Part shown: piece by piece, positions 51,459 to 59,810 of the stretch
How the letters are laid out: each line of letters starts with the position of its first letter
How positions within the stretch are numbered: position 1 is the stretch's first letter
Origin: Gordonibacter massiliensis (ex Traore et al. 2017)
GTDB taxonomy: Bacteria; Actinomycetota; Coriobacteriia; Coriobacteriales; Eggerthellaceae
Reading direction: 5' to 3'
Assembly: GCA_900170005.1 (NCBI GenBank)
Contig: LT827128.1
Span: 496,001-560,000, forward strand
DNA: 64,000 nt
The notes under the pieces: generated by a model
Databases searched by the model: none
What the model was told of the DNA's origin: nothing
What the model saw: only the letters and a program-made list of their open reading frames with translations
Made by a program: the position numbers and the translations under genes

Positions 51459-53024
51459 TTACCGCTGCTTGCCGCGGCGTTTGGCCACGTCGGCGCGGTG
51501 GGCGCGGCCGGGGCGCAGGTCCGCGCCGCCGCGCGCGGGTTTGGACGCGGACGGTGCCTTCGACGCCTGCTGCTTCGGCTGCGCCGGCCGGCCCGCCGCG
51601 TTCGCGGCGCCCTTGCCGGCGGGCTTCTTCGGACCCTTCTGCGCGGGGCGCTGGCGGGTTGGGCTCGCGCCCGCCACGCCGGCCGGCTTCTTCGCCGCGC
51701 GCTTCTTGGCGCCGCCCTTCGCACCCGCGCCGCCCTGTCCGCGCGCGCCTGCGGCCTGCGCGTCCTCGGCCGTCGCTTCGCGGGCGCGCTCCTTGCGGCG
51801 CTCGCGCTTCGCCAGCTCGCGCGCCGCTTGGGCGATCTCGGGGTCGGTGCGCGCCGCCTTGCGCGTGGCGTGCGCGGCGGACTCGGCCAACGCCGCCTCC
51901 TCGTCGAACGTGGTTATCTCCATCTCGGGGATCTCGCGCTTGATGAGCTTCTGGATGTCGCGCAGCGCGTCTTCCGTCTCGGGGCTCACGAACGAGATGG
52001 CCCAGCCCTCCTCGCCGGCGCGACCCGTGCGGCCGATGCGGTGCACGTAGTCCTCGGGCACGGTGGGCAGGTCGTAGTTGATGACGTGGTCGACGCTCTC
52101 CACGTCGATGCCGCGCGCCAGCACGTCGGTGGCCACGAGCACGTCGGTGGCGCCGTTCATGAAGTTGTCGAGCGCGCGGCGGCGCTGGTTCTGGCTGCGG
52201 TCGGAGTGGATGGCCTCGGCCGTGTAGCCCGCCTTCTTCAGGCGGCGGCACGTGGCGTCGGCGCGGCTGCGGGTGCGCGTGAACACGATGACGCGCTCGT
52301 GGCCCTTCTCGGCGAGGACCGCTTTCAGCAGCGCCGGCTTGAGCGTCTGCGGCGCGCGCACGACGAACTGTTCCACCGTGTCGGCCGTCTCGCCCTTGTG
52401 CGCGATCTCGACCATGGCCGGGTCGTGCAAAAGCTTGCCCACGCTGCCCATGATGGAGCGGTCGATGGTGGCCGAGAACAGAAGCGTCTGCCGCGAGGCG
52501 GGCGTCGCGCCGATGATCTTCTTCATGGAGGGCAGAAAGCCCATGTCCAGCATGCGGTCGGCCTCGTCCAGCACGAGCACCTCCACGTCGCCCAAGCGCG
52601 CCGCGCCCTGCTCCATGAGGTCCACCAGACGGCCCGGCGTGGCGATGAGCACGTCGACGCCGTGCTTGAGCTTCTGGATCTGCGGCTCGTAGGAAAGCCC
52701 GCCCACCACGGTGGCTATGCGGTGGTGCGTGGACACGGCCACGGCGGCGCACACCTCGCCGATCTGCTGCGCCAGCTCGCGCGTGGGCGTGACCACCAGC
52801 ATGAGCGGCCCCTGCCCGCCCTTGGCGTGGCCGAGGCCGTCCAGCGCGGGCAGCGAGAACGCAGCTGTCTTGCCCGTGCCGGTCTTGGCGGCCGCGATGA
52901 GGTCGCGGCCTTCCAGCACCAATGGGATGGCCTGCTCCTGCACGGGGGTGGGGGATTCGTAGCCCAGACGGGCCACGGCTTCGAGCGTTTCCGGGGAAAG
53001 GCCCAGTTCGTTGAATTCGGTCAT
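51459..53024 (-). CDS. DEAD-box RNA helicase with basic Ala/Lys-rich tail
   Basis: A 521-residue helicase: Q motif GYESPTPVQEQAIP, Walker A AAKTGTGKT, PTRELA, TPGRL, DEAD in LVLDEADRM, SAT, then GVDVESVDHVINYD (ARGID), HRIGRTGRAG. The last 150 residues are Ala/Lys/Pro/Arg-rich (EATAEDAQAAGARGQGGAGA, then KKRAAKKPAGVAG), an RNA-binding tail. It probably unwinds structured RNA in ribosome assembly or at low temperature. Start 53024 was chosen by homology (MTEFNELGLSPETLEA); AAAGGA lies 15 bases upstream. The gene downstream (glycosyltransferase) is on the same strand, 53 bp away. Confidence 0.9.
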   Translation of the reverse strand: MTEFNELGLSPETLEAVARLGYESPTPVQEQAIPLVLEGRDLIAAAKTGTGKTAAFSLPALDGLGHAKGGQGPLMLVVTPTRELAQQIGEVCAAVAVSTHHRIATVVGGLSYEPQIQKLKHGVDVLIATPGRLVDLMEQGAARLGDVEVLVLDEADRMLDMGFLPSMKKIIGATPASRQTLLFSATIDRSIMGSVGKLLHDPAMVEIAHKGETADTVEQFVVRAPQTLKPALLKAVLAEKGHERVIVFTRTRSRADATCRRLKKAGYTAEAIHSDRSQNQRRRALDNFMNGATDVLVATDVLARGIDVESVDHVINYDLPTVPEDYVHRIGRTGRAGEEGWAISFVSPETEDALRDIQKLIKREIPEMEITTFDEEAALAESAAHATRKAARTDPEIAQAARELAKRERRKERAREATAEDAQAAGARGQGGAGAKGGAKKRAAKKPAGVAGASPTRQRPAQKGPKKPAGKGAANAAGRPAQPKQQASKAPSASKPARGGADLRPGRAHRADVAKRRGKQR

Positions 53025-53077
53025 GGGTATCGCTTGCGTTCCTTTCGATTGGTCGGCGCGCGGCGCGGTGCCGCGCG

Positions 53078-54598
53078 CTAGCGCGCGTGCGCGGGCTTCC
53101 CGCCCCAGTAGAAGCCGAAAAAGTGCCTCTTGCGCAGCGGGTCGTCGGGTTTCTTGGGGTGGGCGGCCAGCTCCAGCGCGGCCCGTGCGACGTCGCGCGC
53201 GGCGGACTCGTGGCGCAGGAACCGTCCGTTGACGAGCATGGAGCGGATGCTCTCGGGGTTCTTCTCGATGTGGCGCAGGGCGTCCAGAAGCTCGCGCGAC
53301 GTGGTTACGTGCATGGCCGCGCCCACGGCGGTGAGCATGAGCACGTTCACCTTCTCCTGGCCGTAGGCGCGGCCGAGCAAGATCATGGGCACCTGCGCGC
53401 ACAGGCACTCGGTGACCACGAGACCGCCGGACTTGCAGATCACGAGGTCGCTCGCCGCCATGAGCGCCGCCATGCCCTCCACGTAGTCGAGCACGGTGAC
53501 GTTCGCAAGGCCCAGCTCGCCGCATTCGTGCCGCAGGTGGCGCGCGTAGTCGGCGTCGCTGCCCGCCACGAGCACGAAGTGCATGTCGGAGAGCGCGTGC
53601 ACGTAGGGCAGCAGCTTGTCGAGCGCCTCGCGGAAGTGCACGTAGGGGCGGGGGAGCTGCGCGCCGGCCAACGCCAGCACCACGGTCTTGTCGAGCGGCA
53701 GGCCCAGGCGCTCGCGCGTGGCGCGCTGGTCGTAGGTGCGGCGGAAGTCCTCGCGCGTGGGGATGCCCGTGATGAGGATGCGCTCGTCGCCCACCTTGCG
53801 CGGGCGCAGCGTCTCGGCCATGGACTCGTTCGCCACGCAGAACAGGTCGGCGCCCCTGTGCGGCCACAGGCCCTCGGTCTCGTAGTCGGTGGGTACGCAG
53901 ACGATGGGGAACTCCACGCCCGAGAGCATGCGCGCGCCCACGGCCACGTTCGCCGCCGTGATGTGCGTGCACACCACGGCCAGCGGGCGCACCTCGCGCA
54001 CGTGGTCGGTGAACGAGGGGTACATGACGCGCGACCACACGGTGCCGCCGCCCCACAGAAGGCGGCCGGTGAGCGTGAAGCGCCAGGTGAGGTCGTAGAT
54101 GGGACGCGTGGCGCCCGTGAAGAGCGACGCGGCGTGGTCGCCGTCGAACACGATGCGCCCCCATTCCAGGATGTCGACGACCTCGACCTCCAGGTCCTCG
54201 GGGACGAGCGGGTCCTGGTCGGCGCCGTCGGGGGCTTCCCGCCGCCGCGCCGCCGCCTCGTCGCGCAGCAGCTCGAGGGCCTGGGCCACGGCCATGGCGG
54301 CGCTGCGGTGCCCCGAGCCCACCGAGGCGTGCATGACGATGACGCGCGGCTTGGCCGGCTCCGGCACGGGCGCGGGTTCGGGGTCCGCCACGGCGAGGCT
54401 GACGGGTTCTTCGCCGCACGCGTCGCCGCCCGCGGGGGCGGCTTGGAGATCCTCGCCGGTTCCGGCGCGCGCTTCGACGCCGTCCGAAGAAGCGGGTGCG
54501 GTTCTGCCGGAAGGCGCGGCGGGCGCGTCGGCGGCGTCGAGGTTCTTGTATGCGGGTTGCGGCGCTGCCGCCTCGTCGATGTCCATACCCTCCATCAT
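53078..54598 (-). CDS. MGDG-synthase-family glycosyltransferase (diacylglycerol or similar acceptor)
   Basis: A 506-residue protein. Residues 1-80 are a Pro/Ala/Asp-rich, probably disordered extension; residues 85-265 are the MGDG-synthase N-domain (VIVMHASVGSGHRSAAMAVA, VVCTHITAANVAVGA, FPIVCVPTDYETEGLW); residues 270-480 the glycosyltransferase-28-like C-domain (ILITGIPTREDF, VTVLDYVEGMAALMAASDLV, ICKSGGLVVTECLCAQVPMI). It transfers a hexose from a UDP-sugar to a lipid acceptor at the inner face of the membrane. The acceptor is not known. Confidence 0.85.
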   Translation of the reverse strand: MMEGMDIDEAAAPQPAYKNLDAADAPAAPSGRTAPASSDGVEARAGTGEDLQAAPAGGDACGEEPVSLAVADPEPAPVPEPAKPRVIVMHASVGSGHRSAAMAVAQALELLRDEAAARRREAPDGADQDPLVPEDLEVEVVDILEWGRIVFDGDHAASLFTGATRPIYDLTWRFTLTGRLLWGGGTVWSRVMYPSFTDHVREVRPLAVVCTHITAANVAVGARMLSGVEFPIVCVPTDYETEGLWPHRGADLFCVANESMAETLRPRKVGDERILITGIPTREDFRRTYDQRATRERLGLPLDKTVVLALAGAQLPRPYVHFREALDKLLPYVHALSDMHFVLVAGSDADYARHLRHECGELGLANVTVLDYVEGMAALMAASDLVICKSGGLVVTECLCAQVPMILLGRAYGQEKVNVLMLTAVGAAMHVTTSRELLDALRHIEKNPESIRSMLVNGRFLRHESAARDVARAALELAAHPKKPDDPLRKRHFFGFYWGGKPAHAR

Positions 54599-54787
54599 AC
54601 CGCAACGTCCCCGCTTGCGGGCGGTTTCGCCGCCAAGCGCCCCTCGGCTTCACGGAACGAGTGGAACCTGCGGGTCTCGCTGGGCGCTTGCCTGGGCATC
54701 GGAACACGCGAAGGCGGAACCGCGAACAGCGCTGGTTCTATTCGCGTAGCTTTGGGAATGCTTCCGCACAGTGCGGTCGATACGAAA

Positions 54788-54820
54788 ATACCCGGCTCCC
54801 TTGCGGGTGGCCGGGTATCG
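54788..54820 (-). terminator. terminator of the tRNA-Glu gene
   Basis: ATACCCGGC (54788-54796) and GCCGGGTAT (54810-54818) form a stem; on the minus strand it is followed by TTTTCG. It lies a few bases beyond the tRNA 3' end. Confidence 0.8.
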
Positions 54821-54825
54821 AGTTT

Positions 54826-54900
54826 TGGTGCCCCCAACGAGAATCGAACTCGTGTCTCAGCCTTGAAAGGGCCGCGTCCTGACCTCTAGACTATGGGGAC
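54826..54900 (-). tRNA. tRNA-Glu (anticodon TTC)
   Basis: A 75-base minus-strand cloverleaf with encoded CCA. The acceptor stem GTCCCCA pairs with TGGGGGC (one G-U), D arm GTCTAGAGGTCAGGAC, anticodon arm CGGCC-CTTTCAA-GGCTG giving anticodon TTC, T arm ACGAG-TTCGATT-CTCGT, discriminator A. It has its own promoter and terminator. Confidence 0.95.
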
Positions 54901-54935
54901 GATGCGCGTTTCCGCTTGCGGAGAACAGCCTGAAC

Positions 54936-54964
54936 ATTATTGCAAAGCAAGCGCGCCATTGCAA
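54936..54964 (-). promoter_or_regulatory. promoter of tRNA-Glu
   Basis: On the minus strand TTGCAA (54964-54959), 17 bp, AATAAT (54941-54936); transcription would begin about 29 bases before the tRNA. Confidence 0.6.
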
Positions 54965-55361
54965 GAGCGAATTTTCCACGCCCCCGCTGCGCTCTGCGTC
55001 GCCCTCGTCCGTCCCTTGCTGTTGTTCTCGCACCGCTTTCGCCTCGCACGCTGTCTGCATTCGTCAAAAACTCTGCGCGTTGTGGGCTTGTAAGGCGAAA
55101 CGTGCATCCTGGAACCCAATATCCTGGAACCCGATCCGCATCGCTTCGCTCATGGGCGCTCGTATGCCGGTCGCTTCGGACGACCGGCAAGAGCGCCACG
55201 CCGAAAACCAGTGGACAAAATCGGGACCTGTGGTCGATTTCATGTGCGTAAGGAGTGGGGTATTGGGGCAAAAAGCCTGGTGGCGGGAAGTGGTCCGCAT
55301 ATTTTCCGTGGCTGAATCAACCACAGCTATGATTTTTGTCCATGACTATAATAGTTATAAT
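54965..55361. other. 397-bp gene-free stretch
   Basis: No gene is convincing. There is a short duplication (ATCCTGGAACCC at about 55108 and 55123), then an AT-rich segment near 55325-55370 (CATGACTATAATAGTTATAA). It may be decayed mobile DNA. Confidence 0.45.
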
Positions 55362-55565
55362 TTAAAACTTGCTTGCGAAAAGCCCGCCGACCTCGCATCC
55401 GATGGCGTTGCAGAGGGCCTCGAGGGTGGTAATCCTGTAGTTGCGGTATTCTCCCCGTTCGACCGCCTCCAAGGTGGGCAGGTCGAAGGGCGTTCTATTC
55501 GATAGGTCTTGCAGGGTCAGTCCGCGCGCTTCAAGTGCTGGGCCGAGCCTTAGTTCCAATCCCAT
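55362..55565 (-). CDS. XRE-family (Cro/C1-type) small regulator
   Basis: A 67-residue HTH protein: LGPALEARGLTLQDLSNRTP, FDLPTLEAVERGEYRNYRIT, TLEALCNAIGCEVGGLFASK. The ATG at 55565 has AGGAG six bases upstream; the longer frame from 55583 is not favoured. It is divergent from a second XRE protein, with a perfect palindrome between them, so the two may cross-regulate. Confidence 0.78.
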   Translation of the reverse strand: MGLELRLGPALEARGLTLQDLSNRTPFDLPTLEAVERGEYRNYRITTLEALCNAIGCEVGGLFASKF

Positions 55566-55627
55566 GTTTTCTCCTGGCGACAACGGCGCGTCCTTTCGGG
55601 TCGATCACCTTGCGGCCTCAGTATCTT

Positions 55628-55651
55628 GAAGTCATCCTATGGGATGACTTC
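55628..55651. promoter_or_regulatory. perfect 10-bp palindrome, operator for the divergent XRE pair
   Basis: GAAGTCATCC (55628-55637), TATG, GGATGACTTC (55642-55651) between the two XRE genes, overlapping a CATAAT -10-like box. Interestingly the 14-base part GTCATCCTATGGGA is identical to the left junction of the IS110 element read on the minus strand. Confidence 0.65.
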
Positions 55652-55680
55652 ATAATGATTCTAACGCATATGCTCTGAAA

Positions 55681-55896
55681 ATGGGAATCAATGAGAGAAA
55701 AATGCTTGGCAGGAAAATTCGGGAGCACCGCGAGAAGCGGGGCTTCACTCAGGAGGATCTGGCCTCCGCCATCGGCAACGGCAGCAAGCAGTACATCTCC
55801 TCCATCGAGAACGGCTCGAAAAACGTCACCATCGACGTGCTGTGCCGTATCGCCGAAGCGCTCGACGCAAAGGTCCGCGACTTCATCGCCTTCTGA
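55681..55896 (+). CDS. XRE-family (Cro/C1-type) small regulator
   Basis: A 71-residue HTH protein: MLGRKIREHREKRGFTQEDL, ASAIGNGSKQYISSIENGSK, NVTIDVLCRIAEALDAKVRD. ATG 55681 is about 30 bases beyond the palindrome. The spacing and the lack of a strong ribosome-binding site suggest low expression. It is convergent with the transporter gene. Confidence 0.82.
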   Translation: MGINERKMLGRKIREHREKRGFTQEDLASAIGNGSKQYISSIENGSKNVTIDVLCRIAEALDAKVRDFIAF

Positions 55897-55935
55897 TTCC
55901 GCTGTTCATCATGCACGCGAACGGGCGCGTTGCCC

Positions 55936-56859
55936 TTATCCGCTCTTCGCGGCTTCTTTGGCGGGCAGCAGGTTCGGCAGCTGCGACACCACCACGCCTG
56001 CGAGGATGACGACGATGCCGACCGCTTGGAACGCGTCGACCGCCTCGCCGAGGACGATCACCGATATGACGATGCCGCAGGGGAGCTCGGCCGAGGCCAT
56101 GATGGTGGAGATGCCCGGCGGCAGATGCGGCGTGCCGATGCCGAAAGCGATGACGGGGATGAACAGCGCGAACATGCCCAGGACGATGCCGTACTTCCAA
56201 ATGCCGGCTTGGAGCGCGCCGCTTGCGAGGTAGTCGGGGCAGACGACGAGCCCCAGCAGGCAGGCGCCCACGCAGACGAACAGGCCGCGCTCGATGGAGG
56301 GCAGATCGCAGCCGATGCGGCTCGACAGGTACATGAACGCCGCCGTGCTCACCGCCGACAGCGCCCCGCACGCGACGCCCAGCGGATCGAGGCCGGAGAG
56401 GTCCTCCGACAGAAGGCCGCTGGCCAGCACGGTGCCGCCCAGGATGACGGCCACGGCGGCCAGCTCGGCGGCGTGCGGGCGCCTTCGGGTGGTGGCCACC
56501 TGCACCACCACGCCGATCCAGGTGAACTGGAACAACAGCGTGATGGCCACCGCAACGGGAAGCTTCGTGAGGGCGAAGTTGTACAGCACGCAGGTCGTGC
56601 ACGTGGTCAGGCCCAGGCCCAAGAGCGCGGCGATGCGCTTGGGGGAGAGCGGGACGGGGCGCTTTCCCACGAGGGCCAGCACCAGCAGGGCGACGGCGAA
56701 GATGAGGGTTCCGAAGAGCCCTTGGCTCAATACGGTCTGCCGCCAGGTGAAGCCGTCGGCGTAGGCCAGCTTCAGAGCCGTTGCCATGACGCCGTAGCTG
56801 GCTCCGCCCACGAAAACGAAGGCCGCGTATTTCAAGGTGTTCTTTTGCATGGCCGTCAT
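55936..56859 (-). CDS. DMT-superfamily (EamA) transporter
   Basis: A 307-residue membrane protein with ten hydrophobic segments in two EamA repeats: KYAAFVFVGGASYGVMATAL and FGTLIFAVALLVLALVGKRP in the first, LPVAVAITLLFQFTWIGVVV, TAAFMYLSSRIGCDLPSIER in between, and SAELPCGIVISVIVLGEAVD near the end. These move metabolites or amino acids; the substrate cannot be told. It is convergent with the XRE gene and divergent from addB. Confidence 0.85.
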   Translation of the reverse strand: MTAMQKNTLKYAAFVFVGGASYGVMATALKLAYADGFTWRQTVLSQGLFGTLIFAVALLVLALVGKRPVPLSPKRIAALLGLGLTTCTTCVLYNFALTKLPVAVAITLLFQFTWIGVVVQVATTRRRPHAAELAAVAVILGGTVLASGLLSEDLSGLDPLGVACGALSAVSTAAFMYLSSRIGCDLPSIERGLFVCVGACLLGLVVCPDYLASGALQAGIWKYGIVLGMFALFIPVIAFGIGTPHLPPGISTIMASAELPCGIVISVIVLGEAVDAFQAVGIVVILAGVVVSQLPNLLPAKEAAKSG

Positions 56860-56888
56860 TCTAGCGCATCGCGTGCGTCGCGCACGGG

Positions 56889-56894
56889 TACAAT
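56889..56894 (+). promoter_or_regulatory. -10 box of addB indicating a leaderless transcript
   Basis: TACAAT lies seven bases before the addB ATG at 56901. Transcription from a normal -10 spacing would start on or near that A, and no ribosome-binding site is present. The -35 region is poor. Confidence 0.45.
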
Positions 56895-56900
56895 AGCCGC

Positions 56901-59807
56901 ATGCCCTATCGAATGGAAACAGCCGACAACGCCGACGCGGCCCTGCGCGCCGCTTCGAGCATCGCGGCGGAGCTCGCGCGCGAAGGCGCCGTGCCCGTGG
57001 TGCTGGTGCCTGCGCCCGCCGCCGCAGCGCGCGTGCGGCGCGCCCTCGCGCGCTCTTCGGCCGCGCTCGGCGTGCGCGTGGAGACGTTCTCAGCGTGGGT
57101 GGCGGATCGCTGGGAGCTGTTCGGCGACGGGCGGCGCATCGTGGAGCCCGCCGAGCGGACGCTGCTCGTGCGGCGCGCCCTTGAAGCCGCCGGCGAAGGC
57201 GGCCTGCACGCCACGCCCGGCACGGTCGACCTGGTGGCCGCCCTCGCGCGCGACGCCCTTCCGCAGCTCGTCCGCGCGTGCGACGAGCGGGAGACCGACT
57301 TGAGCGCGGGGGAGCGCGCGACGCTCGCCGCGCTCGCCCGCTACGCCGAAGAGCTGCGTGCGTGCGGACGCTGCGAGCTGTCCGAGGCGGCCGAGGCGCT
57401 GTCGCGAGCGCTTCCCGCGCCGCCGCCCTTGGTGGCGCTCGGCTTCGACGAGCTCGGCTGCGCCGAGGAGCACCTGCTCCAGGCGCTTTCCGAGCGTGCG
57501 CCCGTGGTGCGCGTCGACGACGGGTGCCGCGCTCCGGACGGCGACCCGGCGCGCGCCCTTGAGCTGCAAGCCCTCCTGAATCGGTTGTTCAAGCCCGCCG
57601 ACGGCAACGCCCTCGCGCCGACGGGCGCCGTGCGCTTCCTGCTGCCGGCGGGACGCTACGCCGCGCCCGCGCTCGTGGCGCGCGCGGCGGCCGACGCGGC
57701 CCTTGCCGAGCGGGCGGCCGCCGACGCGCAGGGACGGGATCCGCTGCCGGTGTGCGTGACCTGCCGCGAACCGGCGTCGGCGTTCGAGGATGCGGCCGAC
57801 TGCCTGGCGCGGCGCGGCGTTTCCTCGGCCGTCGCGGCGCGCGCGACGTTCGCGCAGACCGGGTTCGGCCGCGCGTTCCTGGCGCTGGTCGGGTTCGCCT
57901 GCGGCGGGGAGTGGCGGGTGTCCCAGGCCTCCGACTTCGCACTCAGCCCGTTCTCGGGCGTGCCGCAGCGCACGGCCTACGCCCTCGACGCCGCCTGGCG
58001 CGGCGACCGCACGGTCGACCGCGCGCGCATCGCATCCGACCTGCGCGCCGCGAGCGAGGTCGCCTCCGACGCGCTCGTCGCGCTCGGCGGCGGCGACGTG
58101 GACGGGGCGCTCGACGCGCTCGAGGGCCACCTGCTCCGACGGGCGGATCTCGGCGCGGCGTATCGCGCGGAGCAGCTTGCCGCGTGCGCCTGCGCCCGTT
58201 GCTTCGCGGCCGCCTGCGCGCGCGCGGCCACGCCCCTCGTCGAAGCGCTGCCGCTGCTCGAGCGCGCCTCGGTGACGGCGGGGGCGCGGGAGGACGCCTG
58301 CGTGCCCGGCGCCGCCGGCGCGGCCGGCCGCGAGCCCGCCGTGCTGTTCATGGGCTTGGACGACGCGGCGGAGCGGCCGCCGTGCTCGTGCGCCGTCCTG
58401 TTCGCGTGCGACCTCGTGGCCACCGCGTACCCGGTGCGCCCCGTGGAGAACGGCGGCACGCTGCTCATGGAGAAGCTGGGCCTGTGCGCGCCCGCCGACG
58501 CGCTCGCCGCCTCGCGGCGCCGCTTCTTCCGCGCGCTTTCGAGCGCGCGCGACGCGGTGGTGTGCGAGCGCCCGCTCAACACGGTGGACGCCGACGACGC
58601 CTATCCGGCCGTCGCGTTCGAGGAGCTGCTCGACTGCTATCGGGCCGATCCCACACGCACCGACGACCTGGACCGGGCCACGGGCCTGCCCGCCGCGCTC
58701 GCGCCCTTCGCCGAGACCGCCGGCGAGGACGCCCTGCACGAGAACCTCGCGCCGGGATGCGACCCCTCCGACGCCGTGGCGTGGGACGTGCCCGCGAGCG
58801 GGGAGGTGTCGCCTGCGGCCCGCAGTCTCGTCGTGCTGCCGGGTGCGGGTGCCGCGAACGCAGCGGGCGCCGCGCTGCCCGCCCTGTCGCCTTCGGCCAT
58901 CGAGAGCTACCTCGAGTGCCCGTGCAAGTGGTTCTCGCTCAGGCGCCTGCGCCTGTCCGAGCCCGACGCGGGCTTCGGCCCGCTGGAGATGGGCAGTTTC
59001 TCGCACGGCGTGCTCAAGAGCTTCTACGAGCACTTCATCGAGGCCGGGCATGCGAAGGTGGCGCCGGAAAACCTGCCCGACGCGCAAGAGCTTCTGCGCG
59101 AGACGTTCGCCCGCCATCTGGCGTTCCAGCCCGAGCTCAAGCGCAACCGCAACCCGCTCGTGCCCCGCACGGCCTTCGAGCGGGCCGAGACGCACGACCT
59201 CGAGCGCAGGCTCGCGGCCTACCTTGAGCGCGAAAGCGCGCTGTTGCCCGGATTCGCGCCCGCGCGCTTCGAGCTCGACTTCGGCGGCGCGGAGCCGTTC
59301 GAGTACGCGGGTTGCGCGTTGCGCGGCAGCGTGGACCGCGTCGACGTGAACGAGCGCGGGCAAGCCGTCGTCATCGACTACAAGGGGTCGCTCTCGCCCG
59401 ACTACGCGCTGTCCTCGGCGTCGCCCGCACCGTCGGCGGGCGGCGTCGTGCTGCCGCACAAGGTACAGACGCTCGTGTACGCCCAGGCGGTCCGCCGTCT
59501 GCTGGGCCTGGAGGTCGTGGGCGCGCTCTACGTGTCCTACGGGCGCGACGGGCGCGTGGCCGGGGCCTTCGACCGCACCGTCGTGGGCGAGGGGGACGTT
59601 CCTGGCATCGACGCGGATGCCTGCGGCGTGCCGGGGCCGGCCTGCGAGGAGCTCGGGGCCGCGTCGTTCGCCGAGCTGGTGGACCGCGTGGAAGAGGGCA
59701 TCGCCGCCGCGGCGCGCAGCATGGGAGCAGGGCTCGTGGCCCCCGATCCGCGCGGTGGGGATCCGTGCGGATTCTGCCCGGTCCTCGCGTGCGAAAGGAG
59801 GCGCTAG
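56901..59807 (+). CDS. addB: AddB/RexB-type ATP-dependent nuclease subunit with iron-sulfur cysteines
   Basis: A 968-residue protein. The N-terminal part (1-100) is a degenerate UvrD-like helicase (VVLVPAPAAAARVRRALARS), the middle is variable, and residues 670-960 form the RecB-type nuclease: GSVDRVDVNERG, VVIDYKGSL (D826, K828), VQTLVYAQAVRRL. Cysteines C673/C675 (ECPCKW) and C956, C959, C964 (CGFCPVLAC) match the iron-sulfur cluster of AddB. It repairs double-strand breaks with AddA. It is followed by addA after only 3 bp. Possible leaderless start. Confidence 0.88.
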   Translation: MPYRMETADNADAALRAASSIAAELAREGAVPVVLVPAPAAAARVRRALARSSAALGVRVETFSAWVADRWELFGDGRRIVEPAERTLLVRRALEAAGEGGLHATPGTVDLVAALARDALPQLVRACDERETDLSAGERATLAALARYAEELRACGRCELSEAAEALSRALPAPPPLVALGFDELGCAEEHLLQALSERAPVVRVDDGCRAPDGDPARALELQALLNRLFKPADGNALAPTGAVRFLLPAGRYAAPALVARAAADAALAERAAADAQGRDPLPVCVTCREPASAFEDAADCLARRGVSSAVAARATFAQTGFGRAFLALVGFACGGEWRVSQASDFALSPFSGVPQRTAYALDAAWRGDRTVDRARIASDLRAASEVASDALVALGGGDVDGALDALEGHLLRRADLGAAYRAEQLAACACARCFAAACARAATPLVEALPLLERASVTAGAREDACVPGAAGAAGREPAVLFMGLDDAAERPPCSCAVLFACDLVATAYPVRPVENGGTLLMEKLGLCAPADALAASRRRFFRALSSARDAVVCERPLNTVDADDAYPAVAFEELLDCYRADPTRTDDLDRATGLPAALAPFAETAGEDALHENLAPGCDPSDAVAWDVPASGEVSPAARSLVVLPGAGAANAAGAALPALSPSAIESYLECPCKWFSLRRLRLSEPDAGFGPLEMGSFSHGVLKSFYEHFIEAGHAKVAPENLPDAQELLRETFARHLAFQPELKRNRNPLVPRTAFERAETHDLERRLAAYLERESALLPGFAPARFELDFGGAEPFEYAGCALRGSVDRVDVNERGQAVVIDYKGSLSPDYALSSASPAPSAGGVVLPHKVQTLVYAQAVRRLLGLEVVGALYVSYGRDGRVAGAFDRTVVGEGDVPGIDADACGVPGPACEELGAASFAELVDRVEEGIAAAARSMGAGLVAPDPRGGDPCGFCPVLACERRR

Positions 59808-59810
59808 CCG

